Source of the DNA: Candidatus Centipeda massiliensis
GTDB taxonomy: Bacteria > Bacillota > Negativicutes > Selenomonadales > Selenomonadaceae
Length of the DNA stretch: 42,404 bases
Assembly: GCF_900290285.1 (NCBI RefSeq)
Contig: NZ_LT985759.1
Span: forward strand, 1 to 42,404
Direction: 5' to 3'
Positions 32,489 to 40,555 of this stretch are shown here, in pieces (within the stretch, counting starts at the first letter, position 1; each line of letters begins with the position of its first letter). The notes beneath the pieces are model-generated. The model saw nothing but the letters and a program-made list of their open reading frames with translations. It was not told the origin of the DNA and did no database searches. Both the position numbers and the translations under genes were made by a program.

Positions 32489-32497
32489 TTGATTATA
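32489..32497 (-). promoter_or_regulatory. -10 region for the nucleoside salvage operon
   Basis: On the minus strand TATAAT (32492-32497) is preceded by TG with one base between (TGTTATAAT), an extended -10. No clear -35 is seen 17 bp upstream, where the strand is T-rich. Confidence 0.55.
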
Positions 32498-32532
32498 ACA
32501 AACGCGCCAGACGAAAAAAAAGGACATGTGAC

Positions 32533-32561
32533 TTTTCAGCGCGCGTTTTTTTCGCTAAAAT
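32533..32561 (+). promoter_or_regulatory. Promoter for the Crp/Fnr gene
   Basis: TTTTCA (32533-32538) and TAAAAT (32556-32561) are 17 bp apart. An ATGTGAC motif just upstream (32525-32531) resembles half of a Crp-type site, but no clear matching half was found. Confidence 0.4.
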
Positions 32562-32591
32562 AGAAAAAACTGTACTGAGAGGAGAGTCACC

Positions 32592-33242
32592 ATGCGTTTG
32601 CCGTCGTTCCCAGAGATACCGCCACATCTGCTGCGCGTTGTGCGGCCGCTCACATTCCAGCCCGACGAGATCATCCGCTGCAAGGGGACGCATGCCGACA
32701 CGGTCTACATCCTCCTCGCGGGGCGCGTGCGCATCATCAACGAGTTCTCAAGCGGTGATCGGTACGTGTTTGCCATCGCCGACCCGCCCACATTCCTCGG
32801 CGAGTACGAGGCACTTGCAGGTACGCCGTACTATGCCGCAACGTGTGAGGCGGAGACGGTGTGCGATCTGCTTGCTGTCAGCATCGATGCGTTCGCCGCG
32901 TGGCTCCAACGCGACGCGGGAGCAGCGTTTGCCGTTGCCTGTATGATCGCACGAAAATCTTGGCCTGTTTCGGACGAATACGGTCAGATCAAATACATGA
33001 CGGTTCAATCGCGCCTCCTCGCCTACCTGCAAAAAAAACTGCCCGCATGCGATGTCGCCGTGCGGTTCCCCATGCGCCGACAGGACATTGCTGATGCCAT
33101 CGGCACGAGCTTAAAGACGGTCAACCGCAGCGTTGACCGCCTCCGCGCAGAGGGACTTCTCTCCCTCGACCGCGGCAAGCTCGCCCTCACACCGGAGCAA
33201 TGCGCCAAGGTGCGGGCGATGAATGAGTGCCAAAAAACGTAA
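32592..33242 (+). CDS. Crp/Fnr-family transcriptional regulator
   Basis: A 216-residue regulator with an N-terminal cyclic-nucleotide-type sensing barrel (LTFQPDEIIRCKGTHADTVYILLAGRVRI, then FLGEYEALAG) and a C-terminal winged helix (MRRQDIADAIGTSLKTVNRSVDRLRAEGLL). No four-cysteine Fnr cluster is present, so an oxygen-sensing Fe-S cluster is unlikely; the ligand is unknown. ATG at 32592 has GAGAGGAG eight bases upstream. It diverges from the purine permease operon, which makes that operon a likely target. The stop TAA is the target duplication of MITE copy 7. Confidence 0.85.
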   Translation: MRLPSFPEIPPHLLRVVRPLTFQPDEIIRCKGTHADTVYILLAGRVRIINEFSSGDRYVFAIADPPTFLGEYEALAGTPYYAATCEAETVCDLLAVSIDAFAAWLQRDAGAAFAVACMIARKSWPVSDEYGQIKYMTVQSRLLAYLQKKLPACDVAVRFPMRRQDIADAIGTSLKTVNRSVDRLRAEGLLSLDRGKLALTPEQCAKVRAMNECQKT

Positions 33243-33402
33243 GGGAACCACGGATAAATTCAGCTTGTGCCTCTTGACGCATCTTTTTTGCCCGCACTTC
33301 GGCGGAAAATCCTCCACAGAGCACTACTCTGCGTCCGGTTTTCCACCTTGTTCGGACGAAAAATCTACGCCAATCTGCGGGACTGTTTTATCAGTGGTTC
33401 CC
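33243..33402 (-). repeat. MITE copy 7 (at the crp stop codon), covarying version
   Basis: A complete 160-bp diverged copy. Terminal repeats GGGAACCACGGATAAA and TTTTATCAGTGGTTCCC have changed together relative to other copies, and TAA is duplicated at 33240-33242 (the crp stop) and 33403-33405. Internal stems are GGAAAA/TTTTCC (33304-33309, 33339-33344) and CAGAG/CTCTG (33317-33321, 33327-33331), both still paired despite base changes. Confidence 0.88.
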
Positions 33403-33502
33403 TAAACTTGGCTTTTCGGCAATAAACAGTTACATATACAAAACGCCTTTCAGAATATGATGTTGTATAAATAAAGTTGGCGAATGTCAAAAGTATATGG
33501 AG

Positions 33503-34423
33503 TTATCTGCCCGTGCCGTGCGCAGTCGTCTGATCTTTTTCGTTGCACTTCTTAAGCGACGGAAGGAGAATCTGATCACTACGCAGGGCAAGGGATTTTT
33601 TCATGTACTCTTTGGAGATGTCCGAAAGCCCTTCCGTGCAGTCGATGAACGCATCAATGCGGGCAGACGCCTCCTTGATGCGTGGCACAATGCGCTGAAT
33701 CGCACGGCGTAGGTCCTCGGGCGGGTTCTTGAAGATTTCGTGATAAAAGACGCGTTTTCCTTGATAGCGATAGACAGAGCACAGATTATATTCTGTACCT
33801 TTGAAGCTCCCCTCACTCTCTAAAAGTGTTGCCTTTTCTTCATCAGAAGATAATGGGGTAAGAGCAGACCCGCAATCATATACGGGAGCAGGGGCAAGCG
33901 ATCTGTCAGAGGCTTCAATAACGCCCCAATTATCCAAATGCCGGTCACCATTTCCGATGAACGCATCTACCACAAACATATCCCAAAAAAACTTTTTCAT
34001 CTGTTCCCTGTTTTTTATCATCACATCCTCATCAATCACGTGCATAACATCTTCAATCGTAGTCTTGTTTCGTTTCTGGCTGTCTGTTTCATGCAGAAAG
34101 AACTTGCTGAATTCGATGAGGCAGCCGGGCGTGTCCTGACAAAACACCTCACAGGCAACGGCAATTTTTTCTCTCTTGCTGTTCGGGGGCGTTGCAAGCC
34201 ACAAAAATGTATTCTGCGCAGGGATTCCAAGCATCTGAAAGATATGGCAGCCGATGTGCTCTGAAAAATGATTATTGATATAGCCTAGTGTCGTTTTTTT
34301 GGGTGCACGAATGGGATCGGGGAACTTCACCATGTAGAGTTTCCCCTCGTATTTCATTGTCCATTTGCTCTCAGAACCGCCGAAGCGGTTCGGCATCCAT
34401 TTTACATCACTCAGATCAACCAT
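33503..34423 (-). CDS. HipA-like serine/threonine kinase (CtkA-related)
   Basis: A 306-residue protein with the HipA_C kinase fold. Near the middle is FIGNGDRHLDNWGVI, the catalytic loop (N-x-D-R-H..N), followed by YDCGSALTPL, the metal-binding DFG equivalent. The N-terminal LSDVKWMPNRFGGSESKW and KLYMVKFPDP segments form the ATP-binding lobe (Lys of MVKF). It lacks the HipA N-terminal domain seen in E. coli, like the compact CtkA kinases. MVDLSDVKW at 34423 is the start, with GGAGG eight bases before it; it overlaps the partner gene by eight bases (ATGGTTGA). Toxin action by phosphorylating a host protein is the family expectation. Confidence 0.78.
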   Translation of the reverse strand: MVDLSDVKWMPNRFGGSESKWTMKYEGKLYMVKFPDPIRAPKKTTLGYINNHFSEHIGCHIFQMLGIPAQNTFLWLATPPNSKREKIAVACEVFCQDTPGCLIEFSKFFLHETDSQKRNKTTIEDVMHVIDEDVMIKNREQMKKFFWDMFVVDAFIGNGDRHLDNWGVIEASDRSLAPAPVYDCGSALTPLSSDEEKATLLESEGSFKGTEYNLCSVYRYQGKRVFYHEIFKNPPEDLRRAIQRIVPRIKEASARIDAFIDCTEGLSDISKEYMKKSLALRSDQILLPSLKKCNEKDQTTAHGTGR

Positions 34424-34634
34424 AAAGCAACCCTCCAAAATACGCCAGCATTTCCTCTCGGTCAGTTGCTGAAATATCCCCTTCCTTCATGGCATATTTC
34501 GTCTCGGAAAAGAGATGGCTCATCTCAGAAATCATGAAGGGGCGATTCTTCTCCTCATACGCCCGATAGAACGCTGTCATATATTCGCAAAGCATCTCTT
34601 CATAGTCCGCCGGATTATATTTATACTGCTGCAT
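34416..34634 (-). CDS. Small partner of the HipA-like kinase
   Basis: A 72-residue, mostly helical acidic protein (MQQYKYNPADYEEMLCEYM...) encoded immediately before the kinase gene and overlapping it by eight bases, so translation is coupled. It has no HipB-type helix-turn-helix. It is not recognised by family, but small non-DNA-binding partners occur beside compact HipA-like kinases, and an antitoxin or specificity subunit is plausible. Three ATGs lie in a row; the third is chosen as GGAGG is eight bases upstream. Confidence 0.6.
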   Translation of the reverse strand: MQQYKYNPADYEEMLCEYMTAFYRAYEEKNRPFMISEMSHLFSETKYAMKEGDISATDREEMLAYFGGLLYG

Positions 34635-34791
34635 CATCATCGCCTCCTGTTCCAATTATACAGCGAATGGGAAAGAGGGGCAACAGCGTCCTATTCAAAT
34701 GGTACGAATCCGAGCGGCTTGCGGCGTTCACAGCCACTTGCCTTGACGGCTTCCGCAGGACCGCGATAGGATCATTGACAGCATCGAGAGC

Positions 34792-34841
34792 GATCCTGTA
34801 ACAAGAAAGATGTCAAACGGAGGTCACAGAAAATAAATAAG
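34792..34841. repeat. 50-bp direct repeat, copy A
   Basis: From GATCCTG to AATAAATAAG, 47 of 50 positions are identical to 36276-36325 in the same orientation. The two copies bracket the Fic gene and the unknown gene, and each begins (minus strand) exactly at the foot of a terminator hairpin. Confidence 0.9.
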
Positions 34842-34873
34842 GGGCTGTTGCACGAAACAAACGTACAGCAGCC
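34841..34873 (-). terminator. Terminator after the Fic-linked gene
   Basis: On the minus strand an imperfect stem of GAGGCTGCTG with CAACAGCCCC is followed by TTATTTATTTT. It is a degenerate member of the GGCTGTTGCACGAAG hairpin family. Confidence 0.55.
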
Positions 34874-34878
34874 TCAAA

Positions 34879-35346
34879 CTATTGTGTTTCCTGCGCATGG
34901 ATATTCTTTTCAGCCATCCAAACATCCATGACTTCAACGAATTTCCGAATGTCGGCTTCATGCAGCGGATAATAGCTGCGCACAATTTTTTCCATGGGTA
35001 CGGCTTCGAGTATGGTCTCAAATGGGATATTCTTCAGCCATTGGTAGTAGGCAAGTGCCCATCCTGCCCAATACTCCGGGGATTTTTCTGCATAGAGGGC
35101 AGGCGGTTGAGGAGGCTGCTCGATGTTCAGTGCCCAAAGGCAGTCCCACAGGAGCTCGCAGCCGGTTCGCCCGGCAACGTAGCGCGGGTTTCCCTTCCCG
35201 AATTGATCCGCAACGCCGGAATCCATAAAGTATGCCGCTGTTTCCCCAATGGAGATATGGCAGGTATTAACGGCATAGTCAAACATATTCCCGAGATTCT
35301 CCTGAGCGTCGACGATATAGAGATCTGAGTAGGCTCTTGTCGGCAT
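34879..35346 (-). CDS. Uncharacterised Fic-linked protein
   Basis: A 155-residue soluble protein not recognised by function. The N-terminal part (LYIVDAQENLGNMFDYAVNTC) and the middle YVAGRTGCELLWDCLWAL recall a small Firmicute family often seen beside toxin-type genes, but this is recollection and not a search. The C-terminus is helical and aromatic. The start at 35346 has GGGAGGGG upstream. It lies 50 bases after fic and both are inside the 50-bp direct repeats, so it may be the partner of the Fic protein. Confidence 0.55.
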   Translation of the reverse strand: MPTRAYSDLYIVDAQENLGNMFDYAVNTCHISIGETAAYFMDSGVADQFGKGNPRYVAGRTGCELLWDCLWALNIEQPPQPPALYAEKSPEYWAGWALAYYQWLKNIPFETILEAVPMEKIVRSYYPLHEADIRKFVEVMDVWMAEKNIHAQETQ

Positions 35347-35396
35347 CCTTTATCCCCTCCCCGATAATGTGCTTGATGTGTCGGATATAAAATACG

Positions 35397-36164
35397 TTAA
35401 CGTCGATGAACATGCCGCAGGAAGCGCGGATGATCCCATGTTTTGACCAGTGCAGCCTTCAAAAAGAGTTTGAGCGGCACAAGTTCTTCTTGCGTATCAA
35501 AGGCTTCCAACGACTGATAATAGAGGTTCTTATCCTCCGCATGAATGACGAGCGGCGGATGATTGTGCTGCAGCAGGAAGTAGTTCATGGCAAGTCGCCC
35601 AGTGCGCCCATTCCCATCAGAGAAGGGGTGTATGTTCTCGAACTTTGCATGGAAATATGCAGCAGCCGTAAAGATATGATCGTTCGTGCGGATTGCAGCT
35701 TGATGGATTTCCTCAAGTAAGGCAGCAAGTTCCCTCTCTACATCCTCCGGTGCGCTTCCGACCTCGTATCGACCGGTGACATAATCATGTTTCTTGAACA
35801 CCCCCGGTCGCTCACCAACTTGCCATCTGCGCGTATCATAGGTGTTTTTCGTCAGCTCATAATGAAGCTGTAGGATAAAGTCCTGCGACAGCGGTTCATG
35901 GCGTTCAAAGGCATCCAGAAGCATATTGCTGGCATCTTTGGCGTTACGTATCTCGAAGATTGTTCGGACATCGCCCGTAAAATTCGTAACACCGTCACGA
36001 TCAAAGATCTCACGGGTATCATTGTACGTAATATTGGGGTTTTCAATTTTCCCGGAATGATATGCAAATTGAATCACATATCCATTGAGTGCCGCTTCGA
36101 GTTCAGCTGCGTTTTGGATGTTCAAATTTTGCCATGCGAAAAGAATCTCGCTGTATTTGTCCAT
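35397..36164 (-). CDS. Fic-domain protein (AMP-transferase type)
   Basis: A 255-residue protein with a complete Fic motif HPFSDGNGRTGR near residue 180, in which the His is catalytic and GNGR binds nucleotide phosphates. Such proteins usually move AMP from ATP to a target hydroxyl. The N-terminal stretch YHSGKIEN fits the inhibitory helix motif (S/T)xxxE(G/N), as in self-inhibited class II Fic proteins, so a separate antitoxin may not be needed. MDKYSEI at 36164 is chosen because GAGAGGTG lies upstream; the longer reading begins before it. The target is unknown. It shares its direct-repeat-bounded segment with the 155-residue gene. Confidence 0.88.
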   Translation of the reverse strand: MDKYSEILFAWQNLNIQNAAELEAALNGYVIQFAYHSGKIENPNITYNDTREIFDRDGVTNFTGDVRTIFEIRNAKDASNMLLDAFERHEPLSQDFILQLHYELTKNTYDTRRWQVGERPGVFKKHDYVTGRYEVGSAPEDVERELAALLEEIHQAAIRTNDHIFTAAAYFHAKFENIHPFSDGNGRTGRLAMNYFLLQHNHPPLVIHAEDKNLYYQSLEAFDTQEELVPLKLFLKAALVKTWDHPRFLRHVHRR

Positions 36165-36275
36165 ACACACACCTCTCAGGTTAATCATCTTACGCCATTA
36201 TACCATATTATTGGCGGGAAAAACGGCTTTTGACACCATCAAAAAGTGTGTCAATTCTCCTCTCCATGTGTGGAT

Positions 36276-36325
36276 GATCCTGCAGCAAGAAAGATGTCAA
36301 ACGGTGGTCACAGAAAATAAATAAG
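36276..36325. repeat. 50-bp direct repeat, copy B
   Basis: The partner of 34792-34841 (47/50 identical). It lies between fic and guaA and abuts the guaA terminator. Confidence 0.9.
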
Positions 36326-36359
36326 CGCAGAGAACCTTGATACATAAGGATCTCTGCGC
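36325..36359 (-). terminator. guaA terminator
   Basis: GCGCAGAGA and TCTCTGCGC form the stem, with a CCTT/AAGG extension. On the minus strand it is followed by TTATTTATTTT, nine bases after the guaA stop. Confidence 0.85.
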
Positions 36360-36368
36360 TATTTTTAT

Positions 36369-37928
36369 TTATTCCAGTTCGATGGTTGCCGGTGGCTTGC
36401 CCGTGCAGTCATAGAGCACGCGATTGACGCCGCGGACTTCATTGACGATGCGTGTTGTGACCTTTGACAGGACTTCCCACGGGAGCTGCGCCGCCTCCGC
36501 CGTCATGAAGTCGCTGGTCTCAACGGCACGCAGCACAACGGCATAGTCGTATGTTCGTCCATCCCCCATGACGCCGACAGATCGCATATTGGTCAGCGCG
36601 GCAAAATATTGACCTATATTCCCCTGAATTCCTGCCTTTGCAATCTCCTCACGGTAGATGGCGTCAGCCTCCTGTACGATGTGAACTTTCTCCGCTGTGA
36701 CTTCTCCAATAATGCGGATACCGAGTCCAGGTCCCGGGAACGGCTGGCGATCAACGAGGTAGTCCGGAATGCCAAGCTCACGTCCTGCGGCACGCACCTC
36801 ATCTTTGAAGAGCAGCCGAAGCGGCTCGACGATTTCCTTGAAGTCTACGTGGTCAGGAAGTCCGCCGACGTTGTGATGTGACTTGATGACCGCAGATTTT
36901 CCAAGCCCGCTCTCGATGACATCGGGATAGATCGTCCCCTGCACGAGGAAATCCACCGCACCGATCTCATGTGCCGCCTCCTCGAACACGCGAATGAATT
37001 CCTCCCCGATGATCTTGCGCTTTGCCTCGGGGTCGGTGATTCCTTTGAGTTTTGCATAGAAGCGGTCACGCGCATTGATGCGGATAAAATTGACATCGTA
37101 TGTGCCAGAGCCGCCAAAGACTGCCTCGACTTCATCACCTTCATTCTTGCGCAACAGTCCATGATCGACAAAGACGCAGGTGAGCTGGCTGCCAATCGCC
37201 TTGGAGAGCAGGACTGCTGCGACAGAGGAGTCCACGCCTCCTGAGAGTGCGCAAAGTGCACGCCCCGTGCCGATCTTTGTGCGCAGTTCCTCCACGGTCT
37301 TCTGCACGAAGGAATCCATCCGCCACGTTCCCGTACATTTACAGACGTGATAGACAAAGTTGCGCAGGATTTTCGTCCCGTGATCTGTGTGCAGAACCTC
37401 TGGATGGAACTGCACGGCATAGAGCTGCGCCTCAGGATTCTCCATTGCAGCGATTGGGCAAACCGGTGTGCTTGCTGTTGTATGGAAGTTTGCAGGCAGT
37501 TCGCTGATATAATCCGTGTGACTCATCCAGCAGATATTTTTTTCAGGGATTCCGTCGAACAGCAGAGACGAACGATCTGTGATGTCCACCTCCGTCTTCC
37601 CATATTCGCTCGTTGGCGCAGTCTCAACCGTGCCGCCGCAAAGATGTGCCATCAGCTGCGCGCCGTAGCAGATACCAAGCACAGGGATACCAAGCGAAAA
37701 GAGGTCCTTTGGCGCCGTGATCGCCTCCGCACCATAAACACTGTTCGGTCCGCCCGTCAGAATAATGCCGCGCGGTGCCAGCTCACGAATACGACCTAAG
37801 GACAATGTATGCGAATGTACTTCACAATAGACATGATTTTCCCGTACGCGGCGTGCAATCAACTGATTGTACTGTCCGCCAAAGTCAAGCACCAAAATCA
37901 TTTCCGCGACATCGTTTTTGTTCATCAT
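36369..37928 (-). CDS. guaA: GMP synthase (glutamine-hydrolysing)
   Basis: Converts XMP to GMP using glutamine and ATP. The 519-residue protein has the amidotransferase domain ([18 protein letters not shown]; nucleophile Cys in [27 protein letters not shown]), the PP-loop [13 protein letters not shown], and the dimerisation domain with [17 protein letters not shown]. It starts 26 bases after recX with AGGAAGG upstream and ends in a strong terminator. The ending [11 protein letters not shown] is typical. Confidence 0.96.
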   Translation of the reverse strand: MMNKNDVAEMILVLDFGGQYNQLIARRVRENHVYCEVHSHTLSLGRIRELAPRGIILTGGPNSVYGAEAITAPKDLFSLGIPVLGICYGAQLMAHLCGGTVETAPTSEYGKTEVDITDRSSLLFDGIPEKNICWMSHTDYISELPANFHTTASTPVCPIAAMENPEAQLYAVQFHPEVLHTDHGTKILRNFVYHVCKCTGTWRMDSFVQKTVEELRTKIGTGRALCALSGGVDSSVAAVLLSKAIGSQLTCVFVDHGLLRKNEGDEVEAVFGGSGTYDVNFIRINARDRFYAKLKGITDPEAKRKIIGEEFIRVFEEAAHEIGAVDFLVQGTIYPDVIESGLGKSAVIKSHHNVGGLPDHVDFKEIVEPLRLLFKDEVRAAGRELGIPDYLVDRQPFPGPGLGIRIIGEVTAEKVHIVQEADAIYREEIAKAGIQGNIGQYFAALTNMRSVGVMGDGRTYDYAVVLRAVETSDFMTAEAAQLPWEVLSKVTTRIVNEVRGVNRVLYDCTGKPPATIELE

Positions 37929-37954
37929 GGGCGTTCCTTCCTCGCTCTAGGGAA

Positions 37955-38446
37955 TTATTCTTCTGCGTCTTCCGTAAAATTCTGCACAGCGGCATGTGCC
38001 ACATCCACGGAAAATCCCTTTTGATAGAGATTTGTCATCATCTTTTGATGCTTGTCCGTCGGTTTGAACTTCATTGATAGGACACGTTCGGCTGCGGCAA
38101 CCTCACGGTCATAGGTATCCTCCGGCACAACACTCCATACCAGGTCGTGATCAAATCCGCGCTGCATGAGTTTTGCACAGATCTGTCGGACTGAGCTGCG
38201 CCCCTCGTCATAGAGATACATGAACTGCTCCGTACAGAGCTTTGTGTCATCGAGATAATGCCGCTCAATGAGGCGCGCAATGGCGTCGTCGATCTCCTCC
38301 TCCGAAAAGCCCTTGCGTGCCAGTTTCTCATGCAGTTTTTTTTCGCTGTGCGCCTGCCGTGCGAGATAGTCAACTGCCATCATGAGCGCGGTCTTTTCAT
38401 GGGATCTGCGCGGTGGTTTTGGTGAGGTCTCTGGAGAAGCGCTCAT
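37955..38446 (-). CDS. recX: Regulatory protein RecX
   Basis: A 163-residue all-helical protein that binds RecA filaments and modulates their activity. The family's three-helix repeats are visible: [62 protein letters not shown], and [20 protein letters not shown]. Its start overlaps the recA stop by four bases (ATGA), so the two are coupled. Confidence 0.9.
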   Translation of the reverse strand: MSASPETSPKPPRRSHEKTALMMAVDYLARQAHSEKKLHEKLARKGFSEEEIDDAIARLIERHYLDDTKLCTEQFMYLYDEGRSSVRQICAKLMQRGFDHDLVWSVVPEDTYDREVAAAERVLSMKFKPTDKHQKMMTNLYQKGFSVDVAHAAVQNFTEDAEE

Positions 38447-39603
38447 TCATCCGTCTCCGGCATAGCATCCTGCTCCGAAACATCCTGCTCGGGGACTTCT
38501 TGCTCTGGAGCATCCGCGGCGTCCTGTTCCGCAGCCGCCGCGACTTTTTTCGATGATTTCTTTTTCGGCTTTTCTCCTTCGACAAGAATTTTCGTGCGGA
38601 TTTTTTCCTCGATCTCGGCGATCATCTCCGGTTTTTCCTCAAGGGTCGCCTTTGCATTTTCCTTGCCCTGTCCGAGCCGTGTCCCCTCGTAGGCATACCA
38701 TGCGCCGCTCTTGTCCACGATGTCGAGATCTACTGCCATGTCGATGATGCTGCCGAGGCGCGAGACTCCCTCGCCGTACATGATGTCGAACTCAGCCGTC
38801 TTAAAGGGCGGTGCGACCTTGTTCTTGACGATCTTGGCACGCGTGCGGTTGCCAAGTGACTCTGTCCCCTGCTTGATGGAGTCCGCACGCCGTACATCAA
38901 TACGAACGGAGGCGTAGAACTTCAGCGCACGCCCTCCCGTTGTCGTCTCAGGGTTGCCGTATGTCACGCCGATCTTTTCGCGCAGCTGATTGATGAAGAC
39001 GGCAACTGTACGTGTCTTACTGATGATGCCCGTGAGCTTTCGCATCGCCTGACTCATGAGGCGTGCCTGAAGTCCGACGACAGAGGCACCCATGTCGCCG
39101 TCGATTTCGGATTTCGGCACGAGTGCCGCGACAGAGTCGACCACGATGATATCAATCGCGCTGCTGCGTACGAGCGCGTCCACGATCTCAAGCGCCTGTT
39201 CACCAGTGTCTGGCTGCGAGATCAGAAGATCCTCTGTGTTGACGCCAAGCTTACGCGCGTATTCGGGGTCAAGGGCGTGCTCGGCATCGATGAATGCGGC
39301 AAGCCCCCCTGCCTTCTGAGCCTCGGCGATCATGTGGAGGGTCACGGTCGTCTTGCCGGAGGACTCGGGACCATAGACCTCAATGATGCGCCCGCGCGGG
39401 ATGCCGCCAACGCCGAGTGCAATATCCAGCGGCAAAATACCCGTCGATATGACCTCGATATTCATGTTTGCCTTGGCTTCACCAAGACGCATGATTGCGC
39501 CCTTTCCATGCGCTTTCTCAATTTGCTTGAGGGCATTTTCGAGCGCCTCCTCACGCGTCATGGGTTTATCTTTTTTGCTGTCCTTTTTATCTTTTTCCGC
39601 CAT
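38443..39603 (-). CDS. recA: Recombinase RecA
   Basis: DNA strand-exchange ATPase. Walker [10 protein letters not shown], Walker [17 protein letters not shown], loop L2 region with [31 protein letters not shown], and an acidic C-terminal tail with repeats of EQD/EQE are all present. The start MAEKDKKD at 39603 is chosen because GGAG lies nine bases upstream, giving 386 residues. It is preceded by its own strong promoter and followed by recX. No LexA-type operator was recognised around the promoter. Confidence 0.96.
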   Translation of the reverse strand: MAEKDKKDSKKDKPMTREEALENALKQIEKAHGKGAIMRLGEAKANMNIEVISTGILPLDIALGVGGIPRGRIIEVYGPESSGKTTVTLHMIAEAQKAGGLAAFIDAEHALDPEYARKLGVNTEDLLISQPDTGEQALEIVDALVRSSAIDIIVVDSVAALVPKSEIDGDMGASVVGLQARLMSQAMRKLTGIISKTRTVAVFINQLREKIGVTYGNPETTTGGRALKFYASVRIDVRRADSIKQGTESLGNRTRAKIVKNKVAPPFKTAEFDIMYGEGVSRLGSIIDMAVDLDIVDKSGAWYAYEGTRLGQGKENAKATLEEKPEMIAEIEEKIRTKILVEGEKPKKKSSKKVAAAAEQDAADAPEQEVPEQDVSEQDAMPETDE

Positions 39604-39638
39604 ATCATGCGCTCCTTCAAACTTCAATTTTCTTTCCA

Positions 39639-39668
39639 ATTATACGAAAATCCCCGCGCCTTTGTCAA
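39639..39668 (-). promoter_or_regulatory. recA promoter
   Basis: Consensus -35 TTGACA (39663-39668) and -10 TATAAT (39639-39644) with an 18-bp spacer. The -35 lies inside the loop of the preceding yqeY terminator hairpin. Confidence 0.85.
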
Positions 39669-39683
39669 AAAGAATGTGCGGGG
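39652..39683 (-). terminator. yqeY terminator overlapping the recA promoter
   Basis: CCCCGC (minus strand, 39683-39678) pairs with GCGGGG (39657-39652) and is followed by ATTTTCGT. The loop contains the recA -35 box. Confidence 0.6.
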
Positions 39684-39703
39684 ATGTGTTGCGCTTTGGA
39701 CAA

Positions 39704-40147
39704 TTATTTGAGAAGCGAGCGGACGAGTTCATTCACGAGTTTTCCGTCCGCACGCCCCTTGACGCGCGGCATGAGGACGCCCATGACCTTGCCCATATCC
39801 TTTGCCGTGGTCGCGCCAACCTCGGCAACAGCCGCCTCGACGATCTTCTTTACCTCATCGGTACTGAGCTGTTCCGGCAGATAAGGCATGAGAATTGCAA
39901 TCTCACCCTCGGTCTTTTCCACCAGATCCGCGCGTCCCCCGCGTTCAAACTCCTCAATGGAGTCACGGCGCATCTTCACTTCCTTTGTGATGACGCTGAT
40001 GATCTCATCGTCACTCAGCGTCTTTTTTCCGTCGATCTCAGCCTGACGAACGGCGCCGCGCACGAGTCGGATCACGGAGAGACGCTCCTTTTCGCCCTGT
40101 TTCATGGCTTCCTTCATATCCGCTGTCAATTTTTCCATCAACGACAT
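39704..40147 (-). CDS. yqeY: GatB/YqeY domain protein
   Basis: A 147-residue protein homologous to the C-terminal tRNA-binding domain of GatB, regularly linked to rpsU in Firmicutes. MEKLTADMKEAMKQGEKERLSVIRLVRGAV at the N-terminus and TTAKDMGKVMGVLMPRVKGRADGKLVNELV at the C-terminus are characteristic. The true role is not established. It follows rpsU after a hairpin, so it is partly insulated from it. Confidence 0.9.
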   Translation of the reverse strand: MSLMEKLTADMKEAMKQGEKERLSVIRLVRGAVRQAEIDGKKTLSDDEIISVITKEVKMRRDSIEEFERGGRADLVEKTEGEIAILMPYLPEQLSTDEVKKIVEAAVAEVGATTAKDMGKVMGVLMPRVKGRADGKLVNELVRSLLK

Positions 40148-40178
40148 TTCTCTTCATCCTTCCATAAATAATAGAAAA

Positions 40179-40206
40179 GCATCCGTGGCACTGCGTCCAC
40201 GGATGC
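40179..40206 (-). terminator. Hairpin between rpsU and yqeY
   Basis: GCATCCGTGG pairs perfectly with CCACGGATGC, and the minus strand then reads TTTTCTATTATTT. It probably terminates most rpsU transcripts and lets some continue into yqeY. Confidence 0.8.
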
Positions 40207-40216
40207 CTCTTTGCAA

Positions 40217-40399
40217 TCAGCCCCTGTATTTGCGTTTACGCGCTGCCTCAGACTTCTTTTTACGGCGAACGCTCGGTTTCTCGTAATGTTCACGCTTACG
40301 AACCTCGGCAAGTGTGCCGGCCTTCTGTGACATACGCTTAAAGCGGCGGAGAGCACTGTCGATCGACTCATTTTTGCCGACCTTGATTTCATTTGCCAT
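40217..40399 (-). CDS. rpsU: 30S ribosomal protein S21
   Basis: A 60-residue basic ribosomal protein: [30 protein letters not shown]..., [24 protein letters not shown] at the end, the standard S21 pattern. The start at 40399 follows GGGAGGGG by about seven bases; the longer open reading frame is not used. A consensus promoter lies at 40457-40486. Confidence 0.95.
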   Translation of the reverse strand: MANEIKVGKNESIDSALRRFKRMSQKAGTLAEVRKREHYEKPSVRRKKKSEAARKRKYRG

Positions 40400-40456
40400 G
40401 CATTTCCCCTCCCTCCACGCGCGGAGTAGTTTCGCACCGATAAATGATGCAAACAC

Positions 40457-40486
40457 ATTATACCCCATTGAGATAATCCATGTCAA
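40457..40486 (-). promoter_or_regulatory. rpsU promoter
   Basis: -35 TTGACA (40481-40486) and -10 TATAAT (40457-40462), both perfect, with an 18-bp spacer. Confidence 0.85.
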
Positions 40487-40555
40487 TCACGTAATGAAAT
40501 TTTCACAAAAGGTGAATTTCGGGAAAATACCTTCGGTGCACTGCCATATACACTT

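Noticed and set aside
34691-34771. Minus-strand stretch reading SYRGPAEAVKASGCERRK then PLGFVPFE and stop
   Set aside because: It looks like the end of a coding frame but is only about 26 codons long after an in-frame stop, with no recognised family. It may be a gene stump.
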